Part shown: piece after piece, positions 34,800 to 43,532 of the stretch
Layout: each line of letters starts with the position of its first letter
How positions within the stretch are numbered: position 1 is the stretch's first letter
Assembly: GCF_000980885.2 (NCBI RefSeq)
Contig: NZ_LBDA02000056.1
Location: 158,590 to 222,589 of the forward strand
DNA from: Streptomyces malaysiense
GTDB taxonomy: Bacteria; Actinomycetota; Actinomycetes; Streptomycetales; Streptomycetaceae
Length of the DNA: 64,000 nucleotides
Direction: 5' to 3'
Notes under the pieces: generated by a model
Seen by the model: only the letters and a program-made list of their open reading frames with translations
The model's database searches: none
Told to the model about the DNA's origin: nothing
Position numbers and translations under genes: made by a program

Positions 34800-36020
34800 G
34801 TGGCTGTCGAGCGAGACGTCCTGATCTACTCCAAGCGCTTCGAGGGCGGGGTGCGCCTGGTCTCGCGCATGCTCTCGGAGATGGGCCGCCGTCCCGTCCT
34901 GGTCTCCGACGAGCCGGAGGACGTCAACCGCGACCACTGCGCGGCCCACATCGTCGTCGACTGGGCGAAGGCGAGCCTGGAGGAGCTGGTGGCGGCGGTC
35001 GACGCGGCGGGCGTGGAACCGACCGCCGTCGTCAACTTCGTCGACTCGCTGATCTCCTGGCAGGTACGCACGGCGCGGCACTACGGGCTGGCGGGCGGGG
35101 AGAGCGGCCGGGAGGTCCTGCTGAGCAAGGCCCGGGTCCGGGCGGCCATGACGGACCTGGGCCTGTCCTCGCTGCCGTTCGTCGCGGGAACCGCCGCCGC
35201 TCTCGACGTCGGGGCGGTCACCTCGTACCCCGTCATCGTCAAGCCCGACCAGGACTCGGGTGGTTCACGGCTCGTCCGCCGCGCCGCGGACGCCGGGGAA
35301 CTCAGCTCCCGCCTCAAGGAACTGGCCGACACCGTGGGCCCGGACACGGACGCCCTCGTGGAGGAGTACATCGACGGCGTCGAGTTCTCGGTCGACGGTC
35401 CGGTGCTGGACGGCCTGTTCCACCCGCTCTTCGAGGTCGAGAAGACGGAGCACGACAACCTGCGCCACCACGACGCCGGACTCCTCGTCTCGCCCCCGCC
35501 CTCCGCACACGTCCGGCAGGCCGTGCGCGACCTGTCGGAGCGGATCGGGGCCCTGTGCGCCTCCCTCGGTCTGGGGGCCGGCTGGCTCCATGTCGAAGGG
35601 CGGGTGCGCGCGGACGGCAGCTGCGAGCTGGTCGAGATCAACCCGCGCCCCGGTGGCCGGATGTACCGGGCGGCCACCCGGCGGACCTGTGGTGTCGACC
35701 CCATCGACATGTCGGTACGCATGGCGCTCGGCGAGCGACCGGACGACGCCCCGGCGGGGGCGGCTCGCGGCGGCACCGAGCTGCTGGCCATGCTCCCCTT
35801 CGAGGCCGACCGCGTCGGCACCCTGGTGAGCGCCACCTCCGTCGAGGAACTCAAGCGGATTCCCGGAGTGGTGGACGGTTACCTGTTCGAGGACTTCCGG
35901 GTGGTGACGATGGATCGGGAGAACTTCTTCGCCGAGGCCATGATCCTCGCGGCGGACGTCGCCGGTCTCCACGAGATCGCCGAACAGGTCCGCTCGGTCT
36001 TCACCTTCACCTTCGAGTGA
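34800..36020 (+). CDS. ATP-grasp ligase (dipeptide / amino-acid ligase type)
   Basis: 406 aa from GTG. After an N-terminal preATP-grasp domain comes the ATP-binding lysine region YPVIVKPDQDSGGSRLV near 145, then DALVEEYIDGVEFSVDG. The Mg site HVEGRVRADGSCELVEINPRPGG lies near 265-290 and the C-terminal domain follows. Such enzymes join amino acids or acids and amines through acyl-phosphates. In this setting it would add an amino acid or other acyl group to the nucleoside or to an amino acid side chain. It lies 66 bp after the MFS gene and is probably cotranscribed. Confidence 0.8.
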   Translation: MAVERDVLIYSKRFEGGVRLVSRMLSEMGRRPVLVSDEPEDVNRDHCAAHIVVDWAKASLEELVAAVDAAGVEPTAVVNFVDSLISWQVRTARHYGLAGGESGREVLLSKARVRAAMTDLGLSSLPFVAGTAAALDVGAVTSYPVIVKPDQDSGGSRLVRRAADAGELSSRLKELADTVGPDTDALVEEYIDGVEFSVDGPVLDGLFHPLFEVEKTEHDNLRHHDAGLLVSPPPSAHVRQAVRDLSERIGALCASLGLGAGWLHVEGRVRADGSCELVEINPRPGGRMYRAATRRTCGVDPIDMSVRMALGERPDDAPAGAARGGTELLAMLPFEADRVGTLVSATSVEELKRIPGVVDGYLFEDFRVVTMDRENFFAEAMILAADVAGLHEIAEQVRSVFTFTFE

Positions 36021-36041
36021 CCCGCGCGGGCGGGAGCCGGT

Positions 36042-36623
36042 TCATGGCCCGGAGGGGGCCGGCCGCTCCGGGCCGGGGGCGGCGGGCGCGGCGTAGCAGT
36101 GCACCGTCACCGTCTCGGTGGGGCTCCACCGCTGGTCGACGGTGTCCAGCAGGGTCCACCCCAGCCGTTCGTACAGGGCGACGGCCGAGGTGTCGGAGGT
36201 CAGGACGTCCAGGACCGGATGGCGCCCGCGCCGCCGGGCCTCGCCCGCGGCCCGCTCCATCAGCAGGGCGCCGACCCCCCGGCCGCGCACCGCGGGGGAC
36301 ACGAACAGACGGCTGAGTACGGCGGTCGCCTCCACGGGCACCCCGGCCCGCCGGCTCCACAGACCGGGCGCCCGGTCCTCCGCCCCGCCGTCGGACAGGC
36401 CGACATGACCGACGATCCGGCCCTCCAGCTCGGCCACCCACGCGGCGAACAGCGAGGGCCGGGCCAGCCAGTCACCGGGTCGCTCGGGCCAGTTCTCCGG
36501 ATAGCCGTCCCGCCGGTGCACCTCGGCCAGCAGCTCCACACAGGCGTCGAGGTCCGCGCCCTCGCGCCGCCGGACACAGCGGCCGGGAGCCTCTGCCGCC
36601 GTGGGCCGTGCCGATCGTTCCAC
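36042..36623 (-). CDS. GNAT-family N-acetyltransferase
   Basis: 193 aa from GTG. The acetyl-CoA motif A is LFVSPAVRGRGVGALLM, preceded by a beta strand WVAELEGRIVGHVGLSDG and followed by ALYERLGW (motif B). It acetylates an amine of unknown identity. It is convergent with the ATP-grasp gene, with 21 bp between stops. It could give self-resistance by acetylating the product of the adjoining cluster, or belong to neither cluster. The start is uncertain because no strong ribosome binding site is seen. Confidence 0.75.
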   Translation of the reverse strand: MERSARPTAAEAPGRCVRRREGADLDACVELLAEVHRRDGYPENWPERPGDWLARPSLFAAWVAELEGRIVGHVGLSDGGAEDRAPGLWSRRAGVPVEATAVLSRLFVSPAVRGRGVGALLMERAAGEARRRGRHPVLDVLTSDTSAVALYERLGWTLLDTVDQRWSPTETVTVHCYAAPAAPGPERPAPSGP

Positions 36624-36727
36624 CCCAGAATGAAACCACGGTACGACGTCTCCCGCGCGGCACCCAGGAGCACGCGGCCCTCGCACACCTGGCCTCGTGC
36701 GTCGGGCCGGGTACACCGGCCACGTCC

Positions 36728-37744
36728 TCAGGTGCGCAGCGTCCAGGGCCGCGGGTCCGCCAGTGCGAGCCGGGGTTTGCGCGCGGCCCAGTGGTGGACC
36801 GCCGTCGTCATCGCGGACGCCGGGTCCCGTACGGGACAGGTCGGGGTGAAGGGCGCGGCCATGCTGGTGTAGCTCTGGAACATGGCCAGGAGCTTGACCG
36901 CCTCGGCCTGGAAGGGTGAGAGGTGGCGGTCGGCGAGGGGCAGGAAGAAGCGGGTCCAGGCGTCCGGGGGGACGATCGGGGGGCGGGCGATCGGCGGGGC
37001 GCCGTGCGTGGCGCGGAAGGCGTTCAGCGCCGCGCAGGTCACGTCGATCAGGGTGGCGAGGCGCAGGCTCGCGGGACCTGCCGCCACGATCTCGGTGCGG
37101 GACGCGGTGGGCGGGGCGGAGAGCGCCGCGCGGGTGATCGCCTGGGCGACCTCGTCCACCGGACTGATCTCCGCGTAGCCGTCCGGATCGCCGACGACGA
37201 CCGCGGCCAGTCCGGACACCAGGGCGTGCAGCAGGGTGTACGGGCCGGAGAAGCGGGCGATCCCGCCGTCGCGGCGCCGGCCGACGACCAGCGGCGGGCG
37301 GACGATCGTCAGGGGCCCGCGATGCTCCTCGCGCACCACCTCCTCGCACACCGCCTTGGACCACTCGTAGCCGTTGCGGTAGCCGTCGAACTCAGAGCCG
37401 GCCGCCACCCGTTCCCCGGCGACGTACGCCGTGGACACGTGCACGAGATGGGTGTCGCGGCCGGCGAGGGCGAGGACCGCGCGCAGCGGCTCCACGTTGG
37501 CGGCCAGCGCCTGCGCACGGGTCATCGTCCAGCGCGTGGAGGCCGCGGTGTGCACGATGACGTCCCAGTGGCCGCCGAGCTCCGCCGGCCCGGGACCCCG
37601 TCCGAGCGGCCAGGGCACGATTCCCGCGTCCGTCGCGCGCCGTGCCGTACGCACCAGGACGTGCGGCGGCGCCTCCGCCGCGCGCAGGGTGCCGACGGTC
37701 TCGGTGCCGATCACACCGGTGGCACCGGTGACGAGGATGCGCAT
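36728..37744 (-). CDS. NAD(P)-dependent reductase, extended SDR (thioester/fatty-acyl reductase-like)
   Basis: 338 aa. The cofactor motif is GATGVIG near residue 7 and the catalytic motif is YEWSK. HTAASTRW, NVEPL, VHVSTAYVAGE and IVRPPLVVG fit the NAD-binding_4 (male-sterility / Lys2 reductase) branch, which reduces acyl thioesters to aldehydes or alcohols. The ATG follows GGAGG. It is the last gene of an eight-gene operon with an ACP and a class III aminotransferase, so reductive release of an ACP-bound acyl chain to an aldehyde before transamination is a sensible role. Confidence 0.72.
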   Translation of the reverse strand: MRILVTGATGVIGTETVGTLRAAEAPPHVLVRTARRATDAGIVPWPLGRGPGPAELGGHWDVIVHTAASTRWTMTRAQALAANVEPLRAVLALAGRDTHLVHVSTAYVAGERVAAGSEFDGYRNGYEWSKAVCEEVVREEHRGPLTIVRPPLVVGRRRDGGIARFSGPYTLLHALVSGLAAVVVGDPDGYAEISPVDEVAQAITRAALSAPPTASRTEIVAAGPASLRLATLIDVTCAALNAFRATHGAPPIARPPIVPPDAWTRFFLPLADRHLSPFQAEAVKLLAMFQSYTSMAAPFTPTCPVRDPASAMTTAVHHWAARKPRLALADPRPWTLRT

Positions 37745-37772
37745 GGTTCCGCCTCCCGGCGGGCGTGTGGGA

Positions 37773-39023
37773 TCAGTGGGCGGGGGACAGGACGAGGCAG
37801 GCGTTCTGGCCGCCGAATCCGAAGGAATTGGACAGTACGGGAGCCGGACGCACCGTCCGCGGCGCGCCGGTGACCAGGTCCACGAGGCCGGCCTCGGGGC
37901 TGGTACGGGTGTTGGCGATCGCCGGGACCAGGCCCGCGGCGGCGCAGCGCAGCGCCAGCGCCGCCTCCAACGCCCCGGAACCGCCGATGAGATGGCCGGT
38001 GACACCCTTGAGCGCGGTGACCGGCGGGGACTGTCCGGCGAAGCAGTGGTGGATCGCGGCGGCCTCGGCACGGTCGTTGAGGAGTGTGGAGGTGCCGTGC
38101 GCGTTGACATGGCCGATGTCCGCGGGTGACAGCCCCGCGTCGGCGAGCGCCGAGCGCATGCAGGCGGCGGCCACGGAGCCGTCCCTGTGCGGGGCCACGA
38201 TGTGGAAGGCGTCGCAGTTGTCCGCGTAGCCCGTGATCTCCCCGTGGATGCTCGCCCCGCGCGCCACCGCGAGGTCCCAGCGCTCCAGCACCATGAGCGC
38301 CGCCCCCTCGCCGACCACGAACCCGTCGCGGTCCGCGGCGAAGGGCCGGCTGGCCAGCCGGGGCTCCTCGTTGCGCAGCGAGAGGGCCCGCATCCGGGCG
38401 AAGCCGCTCATGATGACGGTCGTGACCGGCGCGTCGGCGCCGCCCGCGAGCGCCACGTCCAGCTCCCCGTGCCGGATCTTGCGGGCCGCCTCGCCGAGCG
38501 CGGTGGTACCGCTCGCACACGCGGTGGCGTACGTGGTGCACGAGCCGCGGAACCCGAACCGCATGGCGATCCGGCACGCCGGGGAGTTGGTCATGGTGCG
38601 GGGCACGGTGTGCACCGGCATGCCCATCGGGAAGCCGCCGTGGTCGAGCGCGGTCGCCTCCATGCTGGGCAGGCCGCCGATCCCGGTGCCGAGCTGCACC
38701 CCTGTGCGCTCCGGTGCCACCAGATCGCCGGGCAGCCGGGCGTCGGTCACCGCGTCGGCCGCCGCGCACAGCGCCAGCATGGTCACCCGGTCGATCTGCC
38801 GGGCCTCGCGGCGGGTCAGATACGCCTCCGGTTCGAACGGCGGCACCAGGCAGGCGAAGCGCACGGGCACCGATTCGGCCGCCAGCCGGTCGACCGCCGC
38901 CGCCGTGGACATGGCCGCCAGGAACGTCCGGAACGCCTCCTCGGGCGTATTGCCCGCGGGCGACTTCACGCCGATGCCGGTGACGGCCACCCGGAACCTG
39001 CCCTGGGCGTCCCGGGCACTCAC
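37773..39023 (-). CDS. Beta-ketoacyl-ACP synthase (FabF-like ketosynthase)
   Basis: 416 aa. The catalytic triad is complete: C169 in ATACASGTT, His in VNAHGTST and His in KGVTGHLIGGSG. It condenses malonyl-ACP with an acyl starter. There is no chain-length-factor partner and no acyltransferase nearby, so it is not a classical aromatic type II PKS; it must borrow malonyl-ACP made elsewhere. The GTG start overlaps the ACP stop (GTGA), so the pair is coupled. Confidence 0.87.
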   Translation of the reverse strand: MSARDAQGRFRVAVTGIGVKSPAGNTPEEAFRTFLAAMSTAAAVDRLAAESVPVRFACLVPPFEPEAYLTRREARQIDRVTMLALCAAADAVTDARLPGDLVAPERTGVQLGTGIGGLPSMEATALDHGGFPMGMPVHTVPRTMTNSPACRIAMRFGFRGSCTTYATACASGTTALGEAARKIRHGELDVALAGGADAPVTTVIMSGFARMRALSLRNEEPRLASRPFAADRDGFVVGEGAALMVLERWDLAVARGASIHGEITGYADNCDAFHIVAPHRDGSVAAACMRSALADAGLSPADIGHVNAHGTSTLLNDRAEAAAIHHCFAGQSPPVTALKGVTGHLIGGSGALEAALALRCAAAGLVPAIANTRTSPEAGLVDLVTGAPRTVRPAPVLSNSFGFGGQNACLVLSPAH

Positions 39024-39280
39024 CGCGGCTCCGCCAGGCGCGTCTCCAGCAGGTCCACGGCCTCGCCCAGGGTCTCGGCGGCCGTCAGGTCCGTCACCTG
39101 GATGCGCCGTCCGAGTGCGGACTCCAATCGGGAGCCGATCTCCATGAGTTCGAGACTGTCGACCCCGAAGTCGTCCACCAGGCTGGTGGCGCCGTGGAGT
39201 TCCTGCGGCTCGGTCCCGATCACATCGGAGACGACGGTACGCAGCAGGAGGTCGAGCTGTTCGCGGGTCCGGGTGGGCAT
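39020..39280 (-). CDS. Acyl carrier protein
   Basis: 86 aa. The 4'-phosphopantetheine attachment site is S42 in DDFGVDSLELMEIG, and the rest is a typical acidic ACP. The ATG at 39280 is preceded by AAGGAG at a 12-nt spacing. An in-frame ATG at 39331 that overlaps the aminotransferase stop is an alternative, giving 103 aa. It carries the growing acyl chain for the ketosynthase and reductase. Confidence 0.85.
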   Translation of the reverse strand: MPTRTREQLDLLLRTVVSDVIGTEPQELHGATSLVDDFGVDSLELMEIGSRLESALGRRIQVTDLTAAETLGEAVDLLETRLAEPR

Positions 39281-39327
39281 GGGGGTTCCGTTCTCCTTCG
39301 GCGGCGCGGCACGGACGGGCTTGGGGG

Positions 39328-40608
39328 TCATCTCTCGGTGCACCGGGCCTCGGCCTCGGCCGTGGCGTGCGCCAGGGCGCCCAGCGCCTCCGCCACCTCC
39401 GGGCGGCCGCAGGCGAGCGAGGGCAGCAGGCGCACAGTGGTGGGGCGGCTCAGGCAGGGGGAGACCAGCAGACCGGCGTCGGCCAGGCCGAGGACGACAT
39501 CGCCGGCCAGACGCGGAGAGGCGTAGTCGACCCCCCACAGCAGCCCGCGGCCCCTCACCTCGCGCACCGCACCGGCATGGCGGCTCCGCAGCCGGGCCAG
39601 CCCCTCGGACATCGCTACGGCCAACTCGACGCCATGGTCCGCCAGTTCCTCGACCGCCGCCAGGGCGGGTGGCAGCGCGGCGCACGCCAGCGGATGACCG
39701 CCGAAGGTGGCCGAATGCAGGAACGGGTCCGCCTCCAGCGGTGCGTACAGCTCCTCGGAGCACACCACCGCCGACAGCGGTACGACGCCTCCGCCCAGTG
39801 GCTTGCCCACGAGCACCGCGTCCACCGGCAGCCCCTGCGCGAGCGCGACGGACCGCTCGCCGCAGCGCCGCAGCCCGCACTGGATCTCGTCCGCGACGAC
39901 GAACGCGCCGTGCCGCCGGGCGTCCGCGCACCAGCGTCGCAGCACGGCCGGGGACAGCGCCACGACGCCGTTCTCGCCCTGCACCGGTTCGAAGACGACG
40001 GCCGCCAGCTCGCCGGAGGCGGCGGCGCGCCCGACGGCCTCGGCGTCCTCCGGGTCCGCGTGCACCACGTCGACCACGCTGCCGCGCAGCCCGGTGCGGA
40101 AGAGCGGGCTGTGGGTGAGGGCGAGCGCGCCGGTCGACTTGCCGTGGAACCCGCCGCGCACCGCGAGGACCCGGCCGCGCCCTGTGGCCAGCCGGGCCAG
40201 CTTGACCGCCACTTCCACCGCGTCGGCGCCGTTCAGCCCGAAGTACACCTTCGGCAGGGCGCCTTCGAAGTACCGCACCAGGGTGGCGGCCGCCCGCGCC
40301 GTCACCGGGTTGGCGAGGCTGCGCGTGGCGGTGGGCAGGTTGTCCAGCGCCCGGTGCACGCCCGCCACGACCGCCGGATGCCGGTGCCCGAGCAGCGGCA
40401 CGGCGTAGGAGCCGAAGTCGAGCACGCTGCGTCCGTCGGAGAGGGTGACCCGGCACCCCTCGGCGCGCACTTCCACGGCGCCCCGCCCCGCGAGGCTTCC
40501 GGTCAGGGCGAGCCGGGGCGAGAAGTGCCGGCGGACCAGGTCGAACGTGTGCTGGGCGTCGGGGATTTCGCGGTCCTGCCCGGTCCCCGCGGCGGGGCTC
40601 CCCGTCAC
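39328..40608 (-). CDS. Class III PLP-dependent aminotransferase
   Basis: 426 aa. The PLP lysine is K269 in VLVGKPLGGG and the pyridine-nitrogen Asp lies in VVADEIQCG. GFHGKSTGALALTH, FEPVQGENG and HSATFGGHPLACAA are class III blocks. Members aminate aldehydes, ketones or omega positions. In this operon the acceptor may be an aldehyde released from the ACP, giving an alkylamine. The GTG start overlaps the SRPBCC stop (GTGA). Confidence 0.87.
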   Translation of the reverse strand: MTGSPAAGTGQDREIPDAQHTFDLVRRHFSPRLALTGSLAGRGAVEVRAEGCRVTLSDGRSVLDFGSYAVPLLGHRHPAVVAGVHRALDNLPTATRSLANPVTARAAATLVRYFEGALPKVYFGLNGADAVEVAVKLARLATGRGRVLAVRGGFHGKSTGALALTHSPLFRTGLRGSVVDVVHADPEDAEAVGRAAASGELAAVVFEPVQGENGVVALSPAVLRRWCADARRHGAFVVADEIQCGLRRCGERSVALAQGLPVDAVLVGKPLGGGVVPLSAVVCSEELYAPLEADPFLHSATFGGHPLACAALPPALAAVEELADHGVELAVAMSEGLARLRSRHAGAVREVRGRGLLWGVDYASPRLAGDVVLGLADAGLLVSPCLSRPTTVRLLPSLACGRPEVAEALGALAHATAEAEARCTER

Positions 40609-41072
40609 CGCCGCGCCCCCGCGTCCGTGTCCGCGGCCCCCAGCCGCCGTTCCAGGGCCCGCAGCATCTGCTCCGCGTTCTCCCGCAGCGCGTCCGAGGC
40701 CACCGGGTTGAGCATCTCGGCGAGCAGCGGGATGCCGATGTCGAAGTCGACGCGCAGGGAAACCGTGCTGTGCGCCGGGCCGGCCGGCGCCACGGCCCAG
40801 TACCCGGAGAAGTCCCCGAGGTCACCGGTGACCTGCCGGAAGTCGAAGCGCCGCGCCCCGTGATCGAGCACCTCCGCCTCGGTCCACCGCAGGACCGAGC
40901 CCTTCAGGTGGACGGACCACGCCGTCGTACGGTGCCGGGTGTCGCCGCGCTCGATCACCGTCACGGATTCCACGTTGTCCATGCAGCCCGGATAGGACTC
41001 GACGTCGGCCACGGCGGCCCAGGCCTGGTCGGGCGGGGCGGCGATGCGCAGTTCCACGTCAACTCGGGGCAT
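40605..41072 (-). CDS. SRPBCC (START-like) protein, cyclase/dehydrase type
   Basis: 155 aa. PRVDVELRIAAPPDQAWAAVADVESYPGC is the N-terminal signature of SRPBCC coenzyme-Q-binding/polyketide cyclase-like domains, and a C-terminal helix of about 35 residues closes the hydrophobic pocket. Such proteins bind lipids or polyketides and sometimes catalyse cyclisation. Its start lies 14 bp inside the upstream FemAB-like gene, showing tight coupling. The role, folding or binding of the acyl intermediate, is inferred. Confidence 0.75.
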   Translation of the reverse strand: MPRVDVELRIAAPPDQAWAAVADVESYPGCMDNVESVTVIERGDTRHRTTAWSVHLKGSVLRWTEAEVLDHGARRFDFRQVTGDLGDFSGYWAVAPAGPAHSTVSLRVDFDIGIPLLAEMLNPVASDALRENAEQMLRALERRLGAADTDAGARR

Positions 41073-42309
41073 GCGAGGTCCTCTTCTCGGGCGCGGACGA
41101 CGGGGCGGCGACGGGCGCGGGCAGCAGATCGGCGTGCGGGCCGAGGGACTCGGCCAGGGCGGTGTCCAGGGCACGCGGCAGCAGGGTGCGCAACAGGGCG
41201 CGGGGCAGCGGGCGCCGATGGGTGAGGGCGTAGGACTGGGGGACCAGGCCGCAGCCCAGCTCCACCTTCGGCGTGTACGCGGTCTGCGCGAACCGGATGT
41301 GGGTGCAGCCCGACTCGATGGCCAGCCGGATCGCCGCGTAGTGCACGGCGTGGTACAGCCGTGCCTCGTGGGCGATCCGGTAGTCGAGGCCGATCCGCGC
41401 CCCGGTCGCGCCGGTGCCCCGGAACAGACACAGCAGGAACGCCACCAGGCGGTCGCCCTCGAAGGCGGCGACCAGCGCCCGCCGGGGCTCGGCGCGCTCC
41501 GCCAGGGCGGCGAGGAAGGACGCGTCCAGGCGGTCCAGCGTCTGGTCCGCGCGGGCCATCACCTGCTCGTACAGGGCGAGTACGTCGGGCAGCAGGGGCG
41601 CGAAGTCCTCGACGATCTCGACGCGGGCACCCGGCCAGGCCGCGAACTTGCGCAGCTTGCTCCGGGCGTTGCGCCGCGGCCTGGCGGGCAGCGCGCGCAC
41701 GTACGCCTCGAACGAGTCGTGTCCGAGCCGCAGTTCGGTGTCCGGCATGCTGCGCGTGACGAAGTACCCGGCGCGTTCCAGCTCCGGCCGCAGGAGCGTG
41801 AGTTCCGCGTCGCCGAAGTCCTTGAACACCACGGTGCCGAGTCCGGACCGGGCCGCCACGGTCCCGGCCGCCGACACGAGCAGCCGCACGGCCTCCGGCG
41901 GCAGCGGTCCTGCCGTCGCGATGTGGCCCTGGCCCAGCAGGTGGCCGCAGAACAGCATGGGCACGCGCAGCAGTCCGGGGCTCACGGCGCGCAGCGGGCG
42001 CAGCAGCCGGCGTTCGCGCGGGCCCACCACGTCGTCCAGGCGCAGCCCGGGAAAGAGGCACAGCGGCAGCACGGCCACCGTCTCCTCGTCCCGGTGCAGC
42101 AGCAGATAGCGGTAGCCCTCGGGTCCGAGGCGGCCGCGTTCCATCGCCGCGAAGACCCCCTGGGACCACAGCGGATCGTCCGCCGGGGCCAGGTTCCGCC
42201 AGACCGCCGGCGGTACGGCGTCGACGGTGTCCGCGATCTCCACCCGGTAGGACGCCCGGGTGGGCGACGGTCCGCCGGGCCGCGCCGCCGCGCGGTGCTC
42301 TCGCCTCAT
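41059..42309 (-). CDS. FemAB/GNAT-like transferase in the acyl-amine cluster
   Basis: 416 aa; ATG after GAGGAGG. The C-terminal half (IGLDYRIAHEARLYHAVHYA, IRFAQTAYTPKVELG) has the tandem GNAT fold of the FemAB-like 'peptidoglycan biosynthesis' group, as in the two copies at 29965-32302, though it is more distant. An Arg/Lys-rich stretch near 200 (ARPRRNARSKLRKF) could contact RNA. It may transfer an aminoacyl or acyl group to the amine made by the neighbouring aminotransferase. Confidence 0.65.
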   Translation of the reverse strand: MRREHRAAARPGGPSPTRASYRVEIADTVDAVPPAVWRNLAPADDPLWSQGVFAAMERGRLGPEGYRYLLLHRDEETVAVLPLCLFPGLRLDDVVGPRERRLLRPLRAVSPGLLRVPMLFCGHLLGQGHIATAGPLPPEAVRLLVSAAGTVAARSGLGTVVFKDFGDAELTLLRPELERAGYFVTRSMPDTELRLGHDSFEAYVRALPARPRRNARSKLRKFAAWPGARVEIVEDFAPLLPDVLALYEQVMARADQTLDRLDASFLAALAERAEPRRALVAAFEGDRLVAFLLCLFRGTGATGARIGLDYRIAHEARLYHAVHYAAIRLAIESGCTHIRFAQTAYTPKVELGCGLVPQSYALTHRRPLPRALLRTLLPRALDTALAESLGPHADLLPAPVAAPSSAPEKRTSHAPS

Positions 42310-42364
42310 GGGTGCCTCCTCGGCGGGTGGGATCGACGGCCGGAGCCCGTGCGGACCGCGCCGC

Positions 42365-43495
42365 TCAGCCGATGCGCAGCCGGGCGCCGTCGAGGTGCTC
42401 CCGCAGTGGCTGGGCCATGCGGGTGCGGGACGGCGGATGGAAGGTGAGCCCGGAGGCGGCCGAGGCCAGGTACGTGCCGTCGGGCGAGCCGATGAACGCC
42501 GTCCCGCCGAGGGCGGACAGGCACCGGGGCGCCGTGCGGGCGATGGCGTCCTGCGCCGCGTAGCGGGCGTGCAGCGCCCGCACCAGAAGCGTGTCGTCCC
42601 ATGCCTCGCTCTCCATGGCCATCGCCACGGCCTCCACGGCGAGCATCGCGGCCTCGACGTCGACCAGGAACGGCGTCGGATCGCCGCCGAAGCCGCCGGG
42701 CCTCGTCAGCACCCGTTCGACCAGGGCGCTGATCACCCCCAGGTACCCGGCGGTCAGCAGCAGTTCGAACCAGAGGAAGCCCGCGACATTGAGCGAGTCG
42801 GGCACCGCGTCGGCCGTGACCTCGGTGGCGACGAGCATCTGCGGGTCGAGCTCCACCTCGGTCAGCACCACCTCGTCGCTCTCGGCCCCCGCCAGCACCG
42901 GACTGCCCCAGAACGGCCGCACGGTGAGCCCCGGGGTCTTAGCCGGTACGACCGCGACCGCGAGACGTGCCACCCCGTCCTCGCCGGTGAGCGTGACGGA
43001 GGCGGTGAGCAGGTCCATCGAACGGGACAGGCTGCACGGCTTCTTGCAGCCGTTCAGCACCACCCGTCCGTCCCGCTGTTCGGCCCTGATGTGCGGGCGC
43101 AGGATGTTCTGGCCGGTGTTCCCCTCGGCGAACCCGGAGGCCACCAGCAGCCGTTCCCCGGCGACGGCGGTCAGCAGCAGGCCCTCCATGCCGGTGCCGC
43201 GCCTGGCGGTCTCCACCAGGCCGGCGACCGAGAAGTGATGCATGGTGGTGGCGACCGCGAGGGACGGACAGCGGGCGCCGACGGCTCGCTGCGCCCGGAC
43301 CGCCTGGAGCGCGGTGGCACCGGCACCGGAGTGCTCCGCGGGCACCAGCAGCCCCGGGCCGCCCGCCTCGCGGAACGCCTGGATCGCGGGGCTCGGCGCG
43401 CGCTCCAGATCGGTCAGCGGATGGGCGGCGAGCGCGGAGTCCAGGCCGGGGAGCAGCCGGTCGAGAACGGCGCGTTCGGTCTGCAGGAAGTTCAC
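42365..43495 (-). CDS. Acyl-CoA (or acyl-ACP) dehydrogenase
   Basis: 376 aa from GTG after GAAGGGA. FAEGNTGQNIL corresponds to the FAD-binding loop, VLNGCKKPCSLS to the second family block, and the C-terminal helix block (ALGGTAFIGSPDGTYLASAASG) is present. The usual catalytic Glu in the C-terminal domain is not obvious, so the activity needs care. It probably adds an alpha,beta double bond to an acyl thioester. It is the second gene of the operon, 37 bp after the P450. Confidence 0.75.
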   Translation of the reverse strand: MNFLQTERAVLDRLLPGLDSALAAHPLTDLERAPSPAIQAFREAGGPGLLVPAEHSGAGATALQAVRAQRAVGARCPSLAVATTMHHFSVAGLVETARRGTGMEGLLLTAVAGERLLVASGFAEGNTGQNILRPHIRAEQRDGRVVLNGCKKPCSLSRSMDLLTASVTLTGEDGVARLAVAVVPAKTPGLTVRPFWGSPVLAGAESDEVVLTEVELDPQMLVATEVTADAVPDSLNVAGFLWFELLLTAGYLGVISALVERVLTRPGGFGGDPTPFLVDVEAAMLAVEAVAMAMESEAWDDTLLVRALHARYAAQDAIARTAPRCLSALGGTAFIGSPDGTYLASAASGLTFHPPSRTRMAQPLREHLDGARLRIG

Positions 43496-43532
43496 GGACG
43501 TCCCTTCTGTGGGCCGGGGCCGGCGGGGCTGC

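Noticed and set aside
37773..39280. Type II aromatic polyketide synthase
   Set aside because: There is a single ketosynthase with a full active site and no chain-length factor, ketoreductase or aromatase.
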